A stretch of 6,417 bases of DNA from NCBI GenBank assembly GCA_012514615.1, contig JAAYZY010000153.1:1-6417 (forward strand), read 5' to 3'. Below, in pieces: positions 1 through 5,594 of the stretch. The DNA comes from Chloroflexota bacterium (GTDB taxonomy: Bacteria; Chloroflexota; Anaerolineae; DTPP01). Each line of letters begins with the position of its first letter. Within the stretch, counting starts at the first letter, position 1. The translations under genes were made by a program, and so were the position numbers. The notes under the pieces were generated by a model. The model did not search any database, was not told the DNA's origin, and saw only the letters and a program-made list of their open reading frames with translations.

Positions 1-31
1 CGGGGGAAAGCCCATGGGCGCAGCCCAAGCG

Positions 32-481
32 CTACGGGCGCTCCGCCGGCAGCCCCGTGGGGGAGGCCATCTCGGAAGCAGCCGACTCCCAGCGGTCTAC
101 CATGTGGCGTTGAACCATGACCTCGCCCAGACCGTCGTTGCGGCGCAGAAGCACGACCCCGTAGTCGAACCGCTCCACGCGACCCACCAAGCGATCCCCA
201 CTGCGCAGGACGAGCGTCATCGGCTGCTCGTGCTTCTGCGCCTGCTCCAGGGCCGCAGAGAACAGCTTGCGCGACAGAGCGCGCCGCCAGCGCAGCTCGT
301 CCACCGGTACCTGGAAGTAGGCGGCCAACCTCTCCAAGGTGGCGTCGCTGCCCACCACGCGGTAGCACTGCTCGATCATGCGGTACTCGCCGGCAGCGAT
401 GCCGCCTTGTTCGGCCATCTCCCACGGCGTCGGCGCGCCGTGCACCGCTCGCAGGTAGCGCAGGAAGTCCCCCAGGCTCAT
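32..481 (-). CDS. Small HTH-like protein with C-terminal Hfq/LSm-like domain
   Basis: 149 aa; ATG at 481 overlaps the stop of the upstream gene as ATGA, with a GAGG ribosome-binding match 5 nt upstream. Residues 1-66 look like a degenerate Cro/C1-type helix-turn-helix, ending in a typical 'LERLAAYFQVPVDEL'. Residues about 70-131 resemble an Sm fold. A helix (RKLFSAALEQAQ) leads into 'MTLVLRSGDRLVGRVERFD' and 'YGVVLLRR', which parallel the Sm1 strands of Hfq (hydrophobic strand, xG-x-x-L-x-G, FD turn, VxLL). 'VQRHMVDRW' then sits where Hfq has its YKH motif, keeping a basic residue followed by His. The last 18 residues look disordered. By inference it is an RNA-binding or ring-forming protein, possibly coupled to a DNA-binding module. 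The gene is certain enough from its context and coding quality; the Sm assignment is by eye only. It shares its architecture with the upstream gene. Confidence 0.8.
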   Translation of the reverse strand: MSLGDFLRYLRAVHGAPTPWEMAEQGGIAAGEYRMIEQCYRVVGSDATLERLAAYFQVPVDELRWRRALSRKLFSAALEQAQKHEQPMTLVLRSGDRLVGRVERFDYGVVLLRRNDGLGEVMVQRHMVDRWESAASEMASPTGLPAERP

Positions 482-1248
482 CGTGGCCTCTCTCCGTCCC
501 CGACCTGTCGCTGATAGTAGGCGATGGCCAGTTTCCGCAACGTGGTCTCTGTGCAGTTCTCCGCCGAGTGGACGGTGATGGTATAGGGGCTGAACCCCAC
601 CACTCGGCCCTGCACCCGCTCACCGTCGAACAGCACAAAGGTGAGCTCTGCCTGGTCTGCCTGGCAGGTCGTGAGGTACTGGAACTCAAAGGCGTCCACA
701 GACTCTGGCAGGTAGGGGCGCTTGCGTCTCCCCGGCGGGCCTTCCCAGGCGTCCCGAGCCACCTTCTGGTGCAGCTCCGCCAGAGCCTTGCTGGCCTCTG
801 CCCGATTGAGCTCCGCCAACGGCTTGCCGGCTGTCTGCACCAGGGCCGCCTCGTCAAGGCCCAGGCGCGCCCCCAAGCTTCGCATGTGCTCAAGTTGGGA
901 AGCCCGGGCCGGCTGAGGCGGTCGGGGTTGCCGCTTGGCTGCCGGGCGCTTGGCGACGCCCTGGGGGCGACGGTCGGGGCGGAGGCAAGGCGGCTCACTG
1001 CGCGCCTCCCGCGGCTCCTCCGGCGTCGGCGGCCTTTCATCAGGCTGCCTGGGCGCGGGCGCCGAGCGGGCCTTGATATCCCATTCCTCCACGTAGAGAG
1101 CGCGGGCCAGGCGCGTCAGGTCTTCGCTGCTGACGCCGCGCTGCCCCTGCTCATACTCGTTGATGCGGCGCGCCGGCACCCCCGACTTGGAACTCAGCTC
1201 GCTCACTGTCATTCGCTTCTGCTGTCGAATCTGCCAAAGGTCCTGCAT
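478..1248 (-). CDS. XRE-family HTH protein with disordered linker and C-terminal LSm-like domain
   Basis: 256 aa. ATG at 1248 is chosen because AAGGGG lies 6 nt upstream and the HTH begins at once; the open frame continues to 1548 but that extension does not look like protein. Residues 1-55 form a clear Cro/C1 HTH (LWQIRQQKRMTVSELSSKSG, then VPARRINEYEQGQR and LTRLARAL). Residues about 60-115 are a Pro/Arg/Glu-rich, probably disordered linker. Residues 118-165 are helical, with 'GLDEAALVQTAGKPLAELNR' followed by EASKALAEL, a type of motif I associate with helical tails of phage-type DNA-binding proteins. Residues about 187-246 match an Sm fold: 'ELTFVLFDGERVQGRVVGFS', a second strand (YTITVHS) and 'TTLRKLAIAYY' as the Sm2-like end. 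It is translationally coupled to the next gene. Likely a DNA-binding regulator with an Hfq-like module; targets are unknown. Confidence 0.82.
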   Translation of the reverse strand: MQDLWQIRQQKRMTVSELSSKSGVPARRINEYEQGQRGVSSEDLTRLARALYVEEWDIKARSAPAPRQPDERPPTPEEPREARSEPPCLRPDRRPQGVAKRPAAKRQPRPPQPARASQLEHMRSLGARLGLDEAALVQTAGKPLAELNRAEASKALAELHQKVARDAWEGPPGRRKRPYLPESVDAFEFQYLTTCQADQAELTFVLFDGERVQGRVVGFSPYTITVHSAENCTETTLRKLAIAYYQRQVGDGERPR

Positions 1249-1628
1249 GCCGTACCCCTTCTGCGCCTGCCCGCAGTCCCAACGCAACACACCTGAATGC
1301 ACGTTCCGGGAACCACTGCGCCGTGCTCTGCCGCGCCTGAGCTGTCTGCACCGGCGGCGCTCCCCCCCTGGTCTTTTGTGCAACTTCGGTGCCAGACCAC
1401 AAGGCAATGCGACGACGAAATCGGTGCGCCAACGCCGGCTCGGCTGGAAAGGGAGACGGTCATCGGGCTGGGCCCAGTAGCGAACCGGCCGGGCGGCTTC
1501 CGCCGCGACGCGTAGCTGCTGGCTTGCCACCTTGACGGAAACGCCCAAGGCGAGTACAATGGGCTTGTTTGCGCAAGGCCAGCGCGCACTTCCTTTCTAG
1601 ACGCACTCCCTTTCGCTGAGGGGTCACG
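1249..1628. other. Divergent intergenic region between the HTH-LSm pair and fmdB-like gene
   Basis: 380 bp with no believable gene. Frames open across it on both strands give Arg/Pro/Ser-rich translations without family features. Rightward it carries a clear promoter (1532-1560) and an untranslated leader to the zinc-ribbon gene. Leftward, I searched the minus strand for -35/-10 pairs ahead of the HTH gene and found none convincing. An 11-bp palindrome, GTTCCGGGAAC (1303-1313), lies about 55 bp upstream of that gene's start. An inverted repeat, CCTTG-N11-CAAGG (1530-1550), overlaps the rightward -35. Either could be an operator, but both are short enough to arise by chance. Confidence 0.6.
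1532..1560 (+). promoter_or_regulatory. Sigma-70-type promoter of the FmdB-like gene
   Basis: TTGACG (1532-1537), a 17-bp spacer and TACAAT (1555-1560); each hexamer matches the consensus at 5 of 6 positions with ideal spacing. Transcription would start near 1567, giving a leader of about 60 nt before the ATG at 1629. Confidence 0.75.
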
Positions 1629-1865
1629 ATGCCGATCTACGAGTACCAGTGTACCGAATGCAGGACTCGGTTCCAAGCCCTGCGCCGCATGAGCCAGGCC
1701 GATGAGCCGATCGAGTGTCCGGCATGCCATGGGCAGCAAACGGAACGAGCGGTGTCGTTGTTCGTCATCTTCAGCCGTTCTGCCGAAGGCAGCAGTGTCT
1801 CCGTGTCCAGCAGCGGCGGCTGCGCCAGCTGCGCCGGCGGCAGCTGTGCCACGTGCAGACACTAG
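1629..1865 (+). CDS. FmdB-family zinc-ribbon protein
   Basis: 78 aa, starting at ATG 1629 with GAGGGG 5 nt upstream. The start 'MPIYEYQCTECRTRF' is the hallmark of the FmdB/CxxC_CxxC_SSSS family of small putative regulatory proteins. The Zn-ribbon cysteines are C8-x2-C11 and C30-x2-C33. After a Ser-rich linker (54-62) the protein ends in a Gly/Cys tail with C65, C68, C73 and C76, two further CxxC pairs often seen in this family. The exact role is not established; the family name derives from a gene linked to amidase/formamidase regulation. The gene has its own promoter and is followed by a hairpin terminator, so it seems to be a single transcription unit with possible read-through into the synthase gene. 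Family recognition is strong; function is weak. Confidence 0.92.
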   Translation: MPIYEYQCTECRTRFQALRRMSQADEPIECPACHGQQTERAVSLFVIFSRSAEGSSVSVSSSGGCASCAGGSCATCRH

Positions 1866-1896
1866 GCGCCGCGCCTCCTTGACCGTCTTGGCGTCT

Positions 1897-1936
1897 CCAG
1901 CGTTGGTGGGTACAAGCAACGCTGGGGCGTTTTGTT
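1897..1936 (+). terminator. Rho-independent-type terminator after the FmdB-like gene
   Basis: A perfect 9-bp stem, CCAGCGTTG (1897-1905) with CAACGCTGG (1917-1925), with an 11-nt loop. It is followed by GGCGTTTTGTT, a moderate U-rich run. It begins 31 bp after the zinc-ribbon stop codon. Confidence 0.75.
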
Positions 1937-2000
1937 GGACCCGCCCGGTCCACAAGCAAGTCGCGTGTCTGAACCTGAGTCAGCGCAAGGAGAGTGATTG

Positions 2001-3179
2001 ATGGAACTGTTCGAGAAGTGCTTCAACTTCACCATCGCCCGGGAGGCTGAGGAGCAGGGGATCTACCCCTATTTCATGCCGCTCTCTGACACCGAAGGCA
2101 CCGAGGTGGTGATCAACGACCGCAAGCTGATCATGATCGGGTCCAACAACTACCTTGGGCTCACCACCGATCCCCGAGTGCGCAATGCCGCCATCGAAGC
2201 AATCCGGCAATACGGCACCAGTTGCACCGGCTCCCGTTTCCTCAACGGCACCTTGGAGCTTCACCGCGAGTTGGAGCGGCGTCTGGCCCAGTTCGTAGGC
2301 ATGGAAGCGGCGCTGGTCTTCAGCACCGGCTACCAAGCCAACGTTGGCACCATCTCGGCGCTGGTAGGTCGGGGCGACTACGTCATCACCGACAAAGAAG
2401 ACCACGCCAGCATCATCGACGGCTGCAAGCTTTCCTACGGGCAGATGAAGCGCTTCCGTCACAACGACCCCGAGAGCCTGGACCAGACGCTTCAGGCGCT
2501 GCCTGCAGACGGCGGTAAGCTGGTGGTGGTGGATGGCGTCTACAGCATGGGCGGCGACATCGCGCCGCTCCCGGACCTGATCCCCGTTTGCCAGAAGCAC
2601 GGTGCGCGCCTCATGGTCGACGATGCCCATGGCGTCGGCGTCCTAGGCGACGGCCGCGGCACCGCAGCGCACTTCGGCATCACCGAGGGCGTTGACCTGG
2701 TGATGGGTACCTTCAGCAAGTCGTTCGCCTCCTTGGGCGGGTTCATCGCCGGCGAGGATCGGGTCATCCACTACATCCAGCACTTCGCCCGCTCGTTCAT
2801 GTTCAGCGCCAGCGCGCCGCCGGCCAATACTGCGGCAGCCATGGCCGCCCTGGAGATCATGGAGGCTGAGCCGCAGATCTGCCGCCGGGTGGTCGAGATC
2901 GGCCACCGGATGCGCAAGGGCTACGCGGAGATGGGGTTCAACACCGGCGACAGCCAGACCCCCATCATCCCCATCATCCTGGGCGATGACATGCTCACGC
3001 TGTTCACCTGGAAGAACCTGTTCGACGCTGGCGTCTACACCAACCCGGTGTTGCCGCCAGGCGTGCCCCCCAGCAAGTCGCTGTTGCGCACCAGCTACAT
3101 GGCTACTCACACCGACGAACAGATGCAGAAGGTGCTGGATGCCTTCCGCTGGGTGCGAGACGCCATGGAGCTGCACTGA
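2001..3179 (+). CDS. PLP-dependent alpha-oxoamine synthase, serine palmitoyltransferase-like
   Basis: 392 aa. ATG 2001 is preferred over the adjacent TTG 1998 because AAGGAG (1987-1992) lies 8 nt before it. The family condenses an amino acid with an acyl-CoA or acyl-ACP with loss of CO2. Visible PLP features: H135 (DHASIID), which stacks on the cofactor; D207 and H210 in VDDAH; and Schiff-base K240 in GTFSKSFASLGG. 'YGTSCTGSRFLNGTLELHRE' (71-90), 'KLVVVDGVYSMGGDIAPL' and R363 in LLRTSYMATHT resemble the Sphingomonas-type serine palmitoyltransferase more than E. coli KBL (glycine C-acetyltransferase) or BioF. Length is normal for the family. No acyl carrier protein, ceramide synthase or threonine dehydrogenase gene lies nearby to settle the substrate. 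Fold-level call is near certain; SPT over KBL is a moderate inference. No clear promoter was seen between the upstream terminator and the gene. Confidence 0.93.
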   Translation: MELFEKCFNFTIAREAEEQGIYPYFMPLSDTEGTEVVINDRKLIMIGSNNYLGLTTDPRVRNAAIEAIRQYGTSCTGSRFLNGTLELHRELERRLAQFVGMEAALVFSTGYQANVGTISALVGRGDYVITDKEDHASIIDGCKLSYGQMKRFRHNDPESLDQTLQALPADGGKLVVVDGVYSMGGDIAPLPDLIPVCQKHGARLMVDDAHGVGVLGDGRGTAAHFGITEGVDLVMGTFSKSFASLGGFIAGEDRVIHYIQHFARSFMFSASAPPANTAAAMAALEIMEAEPQICRRVVEIGHRMRKGYAEMGFNTGDSQTPIIPIILGDDMLTLFTWKNLFDAGVYTNPVLPPGVPPSKSLLRTSYMATHTDEQMQKVLDAFRWVRDAMELH

Positions 3180-3199
3180 TCCCCACATGCCAGCAAAGC

Positions 3200-3228
3200 A
3201 AGGGGCTGCCCAGGTTGGGCAGCCCCTT
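3200..3228. terminator. Shared bidirectional terminator between convergent genes
   Basis: A perfect 12-bp inverted repeat, AAGGGGCTGCCC (3200-3211) and GGGCAGCCCCTT (3217-3228), with a 5-nt loop. It lies 20 bp after the synthase stop and directly abuts the stop codon of the minus-strand methyltransferase. U-tracts are short on both sides (TTCTAT rightward, TTGCTTTGC leftward), but the stem is very GC-rich, so it plausibly terminates both transcripts. Confidence 0.8.
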
Positions 3229-4017
3229 CTATGTCCCTCGCGTTCGCCTGGCTTCGAAGAGCAGCACACCAGCGGCCACGGCCACGTTAAGCGACTCTAC
3301 CCCAGCCTGCATGGGGATGTGCACCCGCCCGCTGGCCAACGCGGCCGCTTCGGCGCTGGCCCCCTCGGCCTCGCCGCCCATGAGCAACGCCGAAGGGATG
3401 CCCCAGTCCACCTCTGTGTACGGCCTGCCGCCGCTCACATCGGCCAGCCAGACCGGCCGCCCCAGCAGCCGGCGGCCGATCGCTTCCCAAGAGAGGCGCG
3501 GCCGCAGCGGCACCCGGAACAAGGCCCCCATGGCTGCACGCACCGACTTGGGATTGTAGGGGTCGACCGTCCCCGGCGGCAGGAGCACTTCTTCCACCCC
3601 GGCCGCGCTGCACGTTCGCAAGATGGCGCCCAAGTTGCCCGGGTCCCGCAGGCGGTCCAGGACGAGGATCACCCCCGGCGCTCCCGGCGGCAGCGCCTCC
3701 ATGGGCACCGCGGCCACCACCCCTTGCGGAGCCACCGTGCATGCGAGCGACGCCAGGACCCGCTCCGACACCGGCAGGACCCGGTCACGCAGCGCAGCGC
3801 TTTCCTCAAGCGCTTGGGCCAACAGGCGCCCACGAGCCGTCTCCTGCAAGCCGAGCGCGCAGAAAACGAGAGCGGGGGTTCTCCCCGCTCTCAACGCTTC
3901 CTCCACCAACCGCACCCCTTCAATGAGGTAGTGCTGCTCGGCCTGGCGAGTGTGCAGCCGATTCAACGAGCGCGCCCAACGCACCTTGTCGTTGGCCAGG
4001 CTAGTGATCAGCTCCAT
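3229..4017 (-). CDS. SpoU/TrmH-family RNA 2'-O-methyltransferase
   Basis: 262 aa from ATG 4017, 7 nt after the rplT stop. I see no good ribosome binding site, so translational coupling to rplT is likely. The N-terminal substrate-binding part contains 'HYLIEGVRLVEEALRAG' (about 29-45). The SPOUT catalytic domain carries motif 1, 'LDRLRDPGNLGAILRTCSAA' (120-139), with the conserved N128 and R134. Motif 2 is LLMGGEAEGAS (211-221) and motif 3 is 'VHIPMQAGVESLNVAVAAGV' (232-251), with S242 and N244. The family uses SAM, bound in a trefoil knot, to methylate ribose 2'-OH in rRNA or tRNA. Its place at the end of infC-rpmI-rplT suggests an rRNA target, as for the RlmB/TsnR-like members often found here; the exact nucleotide cannot be told. 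A longer open frame to 4095 overlaps rplT and is not supported. Confidence 0.92.
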   Translation of the reverse strand: MELITSLANDKVRWARSLNRLHTRQAEQHYLIEGVRLVEEALRAGRTPALVFCALGLQETARGRLLAQALEESAALRDRVLPVSERVLASLACTVAPQGVVAAVPMEALPPGAPGVILVLDRLRDPGNLGAILRTCSAAGVEEVLLPPGTVDPYNPKSVRAAMGALFRVPLRPRLSWEAIGRRLLGRPVWLADVSGGRPYTEVDWGIPSALLMGGEAEGASAEAAALASGRVHIPMQAGVESLNVAVAAGVLLFEARRTRGT

Positions 4018-4024
4018 CGCCGCG

Positions 4025-4378
4025 TCACATGGCGGCGCGGGCCGTCTCCACCAGCTTGCCAAAGCCGGCTGGATCCTGCACCGCCATATCGGCAAGGATC
4101 TTGCGGTCCACCTCTACGCCTGCCTGCCGCAACCCGAAGGTGAACTGCCCATAAGTGAGGCCATTGGCCCGCGCCGCAGCGTTGATCCGAGTGATCCACA
4201 GCCGACGCATGTCGCGCTTGCGATTGCGGCGATCCCGATAGGCATAGGCCAGCGACTTGAGCATGGCCTCGTTGGCCTTGCGGAACAGTCGCCCTCGCAC
4301 ACCGTACTGCCCTTTGGTTATCGACAGCACCGTCTGGTGCCGCCGCCTACCTGTTACGCCACCCTTTGCTCTTGGCAC
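4025..4378 (-). CDS. rplT: 50S ribosomal protein L20
   Basis: 117 aa, normal length for L20. The start is GTG 4378, with GGAGG 7 nt upstream, and gives the conserved 'MPRAKGG' beginning. Other family marks are '[20 protein letters not shown]' (11-30), '[19 protein letters not shown]' and '[20 protein letters not shown]'. L20 binds 23S rRNA early in large-subunit assembly and in several bacteria represses its own operon by binding the mRNA. It lies 42 bp downstream of rpmI with a hairpin in the gap, and 7 bp upstream of the methyltransferase. Confidence 0.98.
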   Translation of the reverse strand: MPRAKGGVTGRRRHQTVLSITKGQYGVRGRLFRKANEAMLKSLAYAYRDRRNRKRDMRRLWITRINAAARANGLTYGQFTFGLRQAGVEVDRKILADMAVQDPAGFGKLVETARAAM

Positions 4379-4394
4379 AGCCGTTCCTCCCCCC

Positions 4395-4414
4395 TGTGGG
4401 ACGATGGTCCCACA
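4395..4414 (-). promoter_or_regulatory. Hairpin between rpmI and rplT, next to the rplT ribosome binding site
   Basis: On the minus strand a perfect 8-bp stem, TGTGGGAC with GTCCCACA, closes a 4-nt loop (CATC). It begins 6 nt after the rpmI stop and ends just before the G-rich rplT ribosome binding site (GGAGG at 4386-4390). It has no U-tract, so it does not look like a terminator. It could tune the L35:L20 ratio or shape an RNA-protein site. The structure is seen in sequence; the role is inferred. Confidence 0.6.
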
Positions 4415-4420
4415 AGCCTA

Positions 4421-4627
4421 TTACTTATCCAGGTATGGTGCAAGCCGCTGGACCCGCTTGCGGGTCCCCAGATCGGTCACTTCCAGCATCTCCGAGAAGA
4501 GCGCTTTCACCCGCCGTGGCTTCTGCCGCCGCAGGTGGCTCTTGCCGATCTTGGTCCGCATCAGCTTGCCCGACCCACTGTACTTGAACCGCTTCGCGGT
4601 CGATTTATGCGTCTTGATCTTAGGCAA
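4421..4627 (-). CDS. rpmI: 50S ribosomal protein L35
   Basis: 68 aa, in the family's usual 60-70 range. The start is TTG 4627, with a strong GGAGG (4636-4640) 8 nt upstream; the resulting 'MPKIKTHKSTAKRFKYSGSG' is the canonical L35 beginning, so the start is firm. The rest is the usual basic protein, with 'KIGKSHLRRQKPRRVK' and a typical 'APYL' near the end. L35 is a structural protein of the large ribosomal subunit. It lies between infC and rplT in the classical order, but 153 bp after infC, a long spacer for a ribosomal operon. Confidence 0.98.
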   Translation of the reverse strand: MPKIKTHKSTAKRFKYSGSGKLMRTKIGKSHLRRQKPRRVKALFSEMLEVTDLGTRKRVQRLAPYLDK

Positions 4628-4780
4628 CTCTCCGACCTCCCACGTTCTCCAAACTGACTGAGCTCCAGGCCCAACACCGCTTCATGACACAACAAACCGC
4701 GTCCTCGGCCTGATGGAGGTGCTGCCCTCGCAAGGGCCAAAGACGCGCGCCGCCAGCAACAAGCTACCCAATCCGCCCGC
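4628..4780 (-). promoter_or_regulatory. infC-rpmI intercistronic leader with a small hairpin
   Basis: 153 bp between the infC stop and the rpmI TTG. On the minus strand a hairpin, GCCCT-TGCG-AGGGC (4724-4737), sits about 100 nt ahead of rpmI. A second internal promoter was not found. In E. coli the equivalent region carries the L20 translational operator controlling rpmI-rplT, so a similar role is plausible here. A 21-codon open frame (4620-4685) that ends across the rpmI start has no ribosome binding site and is not called. Confidence 0.4.
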
Positions 4781-5305
4781 CTACCGCTCTTTGTGGCCCT
4801 GCGGGCTCAGAATCATCAACAAGCTGCGCCCATCTGGCTGAGGCGCTTGTTCCACCGTGGCCAGGTCGCCCAGCTCATCGGCCACCCAGCGCAAGATGTC
4901 CAGCCCCACCTCGGGATGCGTTACCTCCCGCCCACGAAAACGGATCCGCACCTTGACCTTGGCCCCGCTCTCGAGGAACTGGCGCGCCCGCTTCACCTTG
5001 TATCCCAGGTCGTGCTCCCCGGTCTTGGGCCGGAAATGGATCTCCTTGACCTCGGTGACTTTCTGGGACTTGCGCGCTTCTCGCTCCTTCTTGGATCGTT
5101 CATAAACAAACTTGCCGTAGTCCATCAGGCGCACCACTGGCGGATCAGCGTTGGGCGCAACCTCCACCATGTCGACTCCCTGCTCTTCAGCAAGACGAAG
5201 CGCCTCTCGCGTGGGCAGGACGCCAACTTGCCTCCCATCCTGGGTGATCACTCGGACCTGCGGAACCCGAATCTGCTCATTGATGCGTTGTGACTTGCTG
5301 CTTAT
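4781..5305 (-). CDS. infC: Translation initiation factor IF-3 (ATA start)
   Basis: 174 aa if started at ATA 5305. The N-domain has 'RINEQIRVPQVRVI' (7-20), REALRLAEEQGVDMVEVAPN (33-52) and the signature 'VVRLMDYGKFVYE' (57-69). A basic linker helix leads to the C-domain with 'VKEIHFRPKTGEHDLGYK' (86-103) and 'VRIRFRGREVTH' (119-130). IF3 prevents premature subunit joining and discriminates against wrong start codons and initiator tRNA. The frame stays open to an ATG at 5485, but that ATG lies upstream of the promoter at 5396-5424, so it cannot be used from that transcript. GTG 5314 overlaps the ribosome binding site. ATA 5305 has GAGGTG 6 nt ahead and aligns with infC genes that begin at ATT. 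Gene identity is certain; the start is a well-supported inference. Confidence 0.95.
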   Translation of the reverse strand: MSSKSQRINEQIRVPQVRVITQDGRQVGVLPTREALRLAEEQGVDMVEVAPNADPPVVRLMDYGKFVYERSKKEREARKSQKVTEVKEIHFRPKTGEHDLGYKVKRARQFLESGAKVKVRIRFRGREVTHPEVGLDILRWVADELGDLATVEQAPQPDGRSLLMILSPQGHKER

Positions 5306-5311
5306 TTTACC

Positions 5312-5321
5312 CACCTCTCCT
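5312..5321 (-). promoter_or_regulatory. Ribosome binding site that decides the infC start
   Basis: The minus strand reads AGGAGAGGTG. Its GAGGTG part pairs with the 16S anti-Shine-Dalgarno and is 6 nt from ATA 5305, ideal spacing. It overlaps the alternative GTG at 5314, which would therefore be too close to be used. Confidence 0.7.
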
Positions 5322-5395
5322 GTCAGAACCAGGCCCCACTCACACACTGTGGATAGAGGCCACGCTACGCAGCAGAAGACGCTGCACAATGGAGA

Positions 5396-5424
5396 AATAT
5401 ACCATAAGGGAATGGAGAAGTCAA
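5396..5424 (-). promoter_or_regulatory. Sigma-70-type promoter of the infC operon
   Basis: On the minus strand: TTGACT (5424-5419), a 17-bp spacer, TATATT (5401-5396). Each hexamer differs from consensus at one position. Transcription would begin near 5389, giving an infC leader of about 84 nt that holds a small hairpin (GCAGC-N7-GCTGC). Confidence 0.82.
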
Positions 5425-5565
5425 ATCCCCATCTGAACTGCGCCGGGGTGACCTGGGCAGCAAGCCGCTGCCCCAATTCTCCCACCGCTTTCGCCTTGCC
5501 AGTACCGCAAGACCCTTCTGTATCAAAGAATTACCTGGATAGCTTTCCATACAGAACAGTTGCAC

Positions 5566-5594
5566 TTGACTCTTTTGCATAGTATGTGTATGAT
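5566..5594 (+). promoter_or_regulatory. Sigma-70-type promoter of the secreted-protein gene
   Basis: TTGACT (5566-5571), a 17-bp spacer and TATGAT (5589-5594), in a locally AT-richer stretch of GC-rich DNA. The predicted start near 5601 leaves a leader of about 200 nt before the ATG at 5803. Confidence 0.8.

Noticed and set aside
10..19. Palindrome GCCCATGGGC near the left edge, possible start of another minus-strand gene
   Set aside because: No ribosome binding site precedes the ATG and only a few codons are in the window.
568..1296. Plus-strand 242-codon open frame
   Set aside because: It lies opposite the HTH-LSm gene. Its translation is Leu/Arg/Ala-rich without a domain, and the minus-strand reading has a clear helix-turn-helix, start site and ATGA coupling.
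1209..1955. Minus-strand 248-codon open frame
   Set aside because: It crosses the promoter, zinc-ribbon gene and terminator on the other strand. There is no ribosome binding site and no recognisable family.
2986..4143. Plus-strand 385-codon open frame
   Set aside because: It overlaps the synthase end, the terminator and the whole methyltransferase gene. The product is Arg/Pro/His-rich shadow coding, typical of GC-rich DNA.
4620..4685. 21-codon minus-strand open frame ending across the rpmI start
   Set aside because: The overlap with the TTG start is suggestive of coupling, but no ribosome binding site precedes it and the length is compatible with chance.
5455..5473. Inverted repeat GGGCAGC-N5-GCTGCCC as a terminator
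   Set aside because: There is no U-tract on either strand, and it sits between two outward promoters where no transcript is expected to end. It remains only a hairpin-forming sequence.
5306..5485. N-terminal extension of IF3 from ATG 5485
   Set aside because: It contains the operon promoter itself, and the translation (Trp, Cys and Phe-rich) has no counterpart in IF3.
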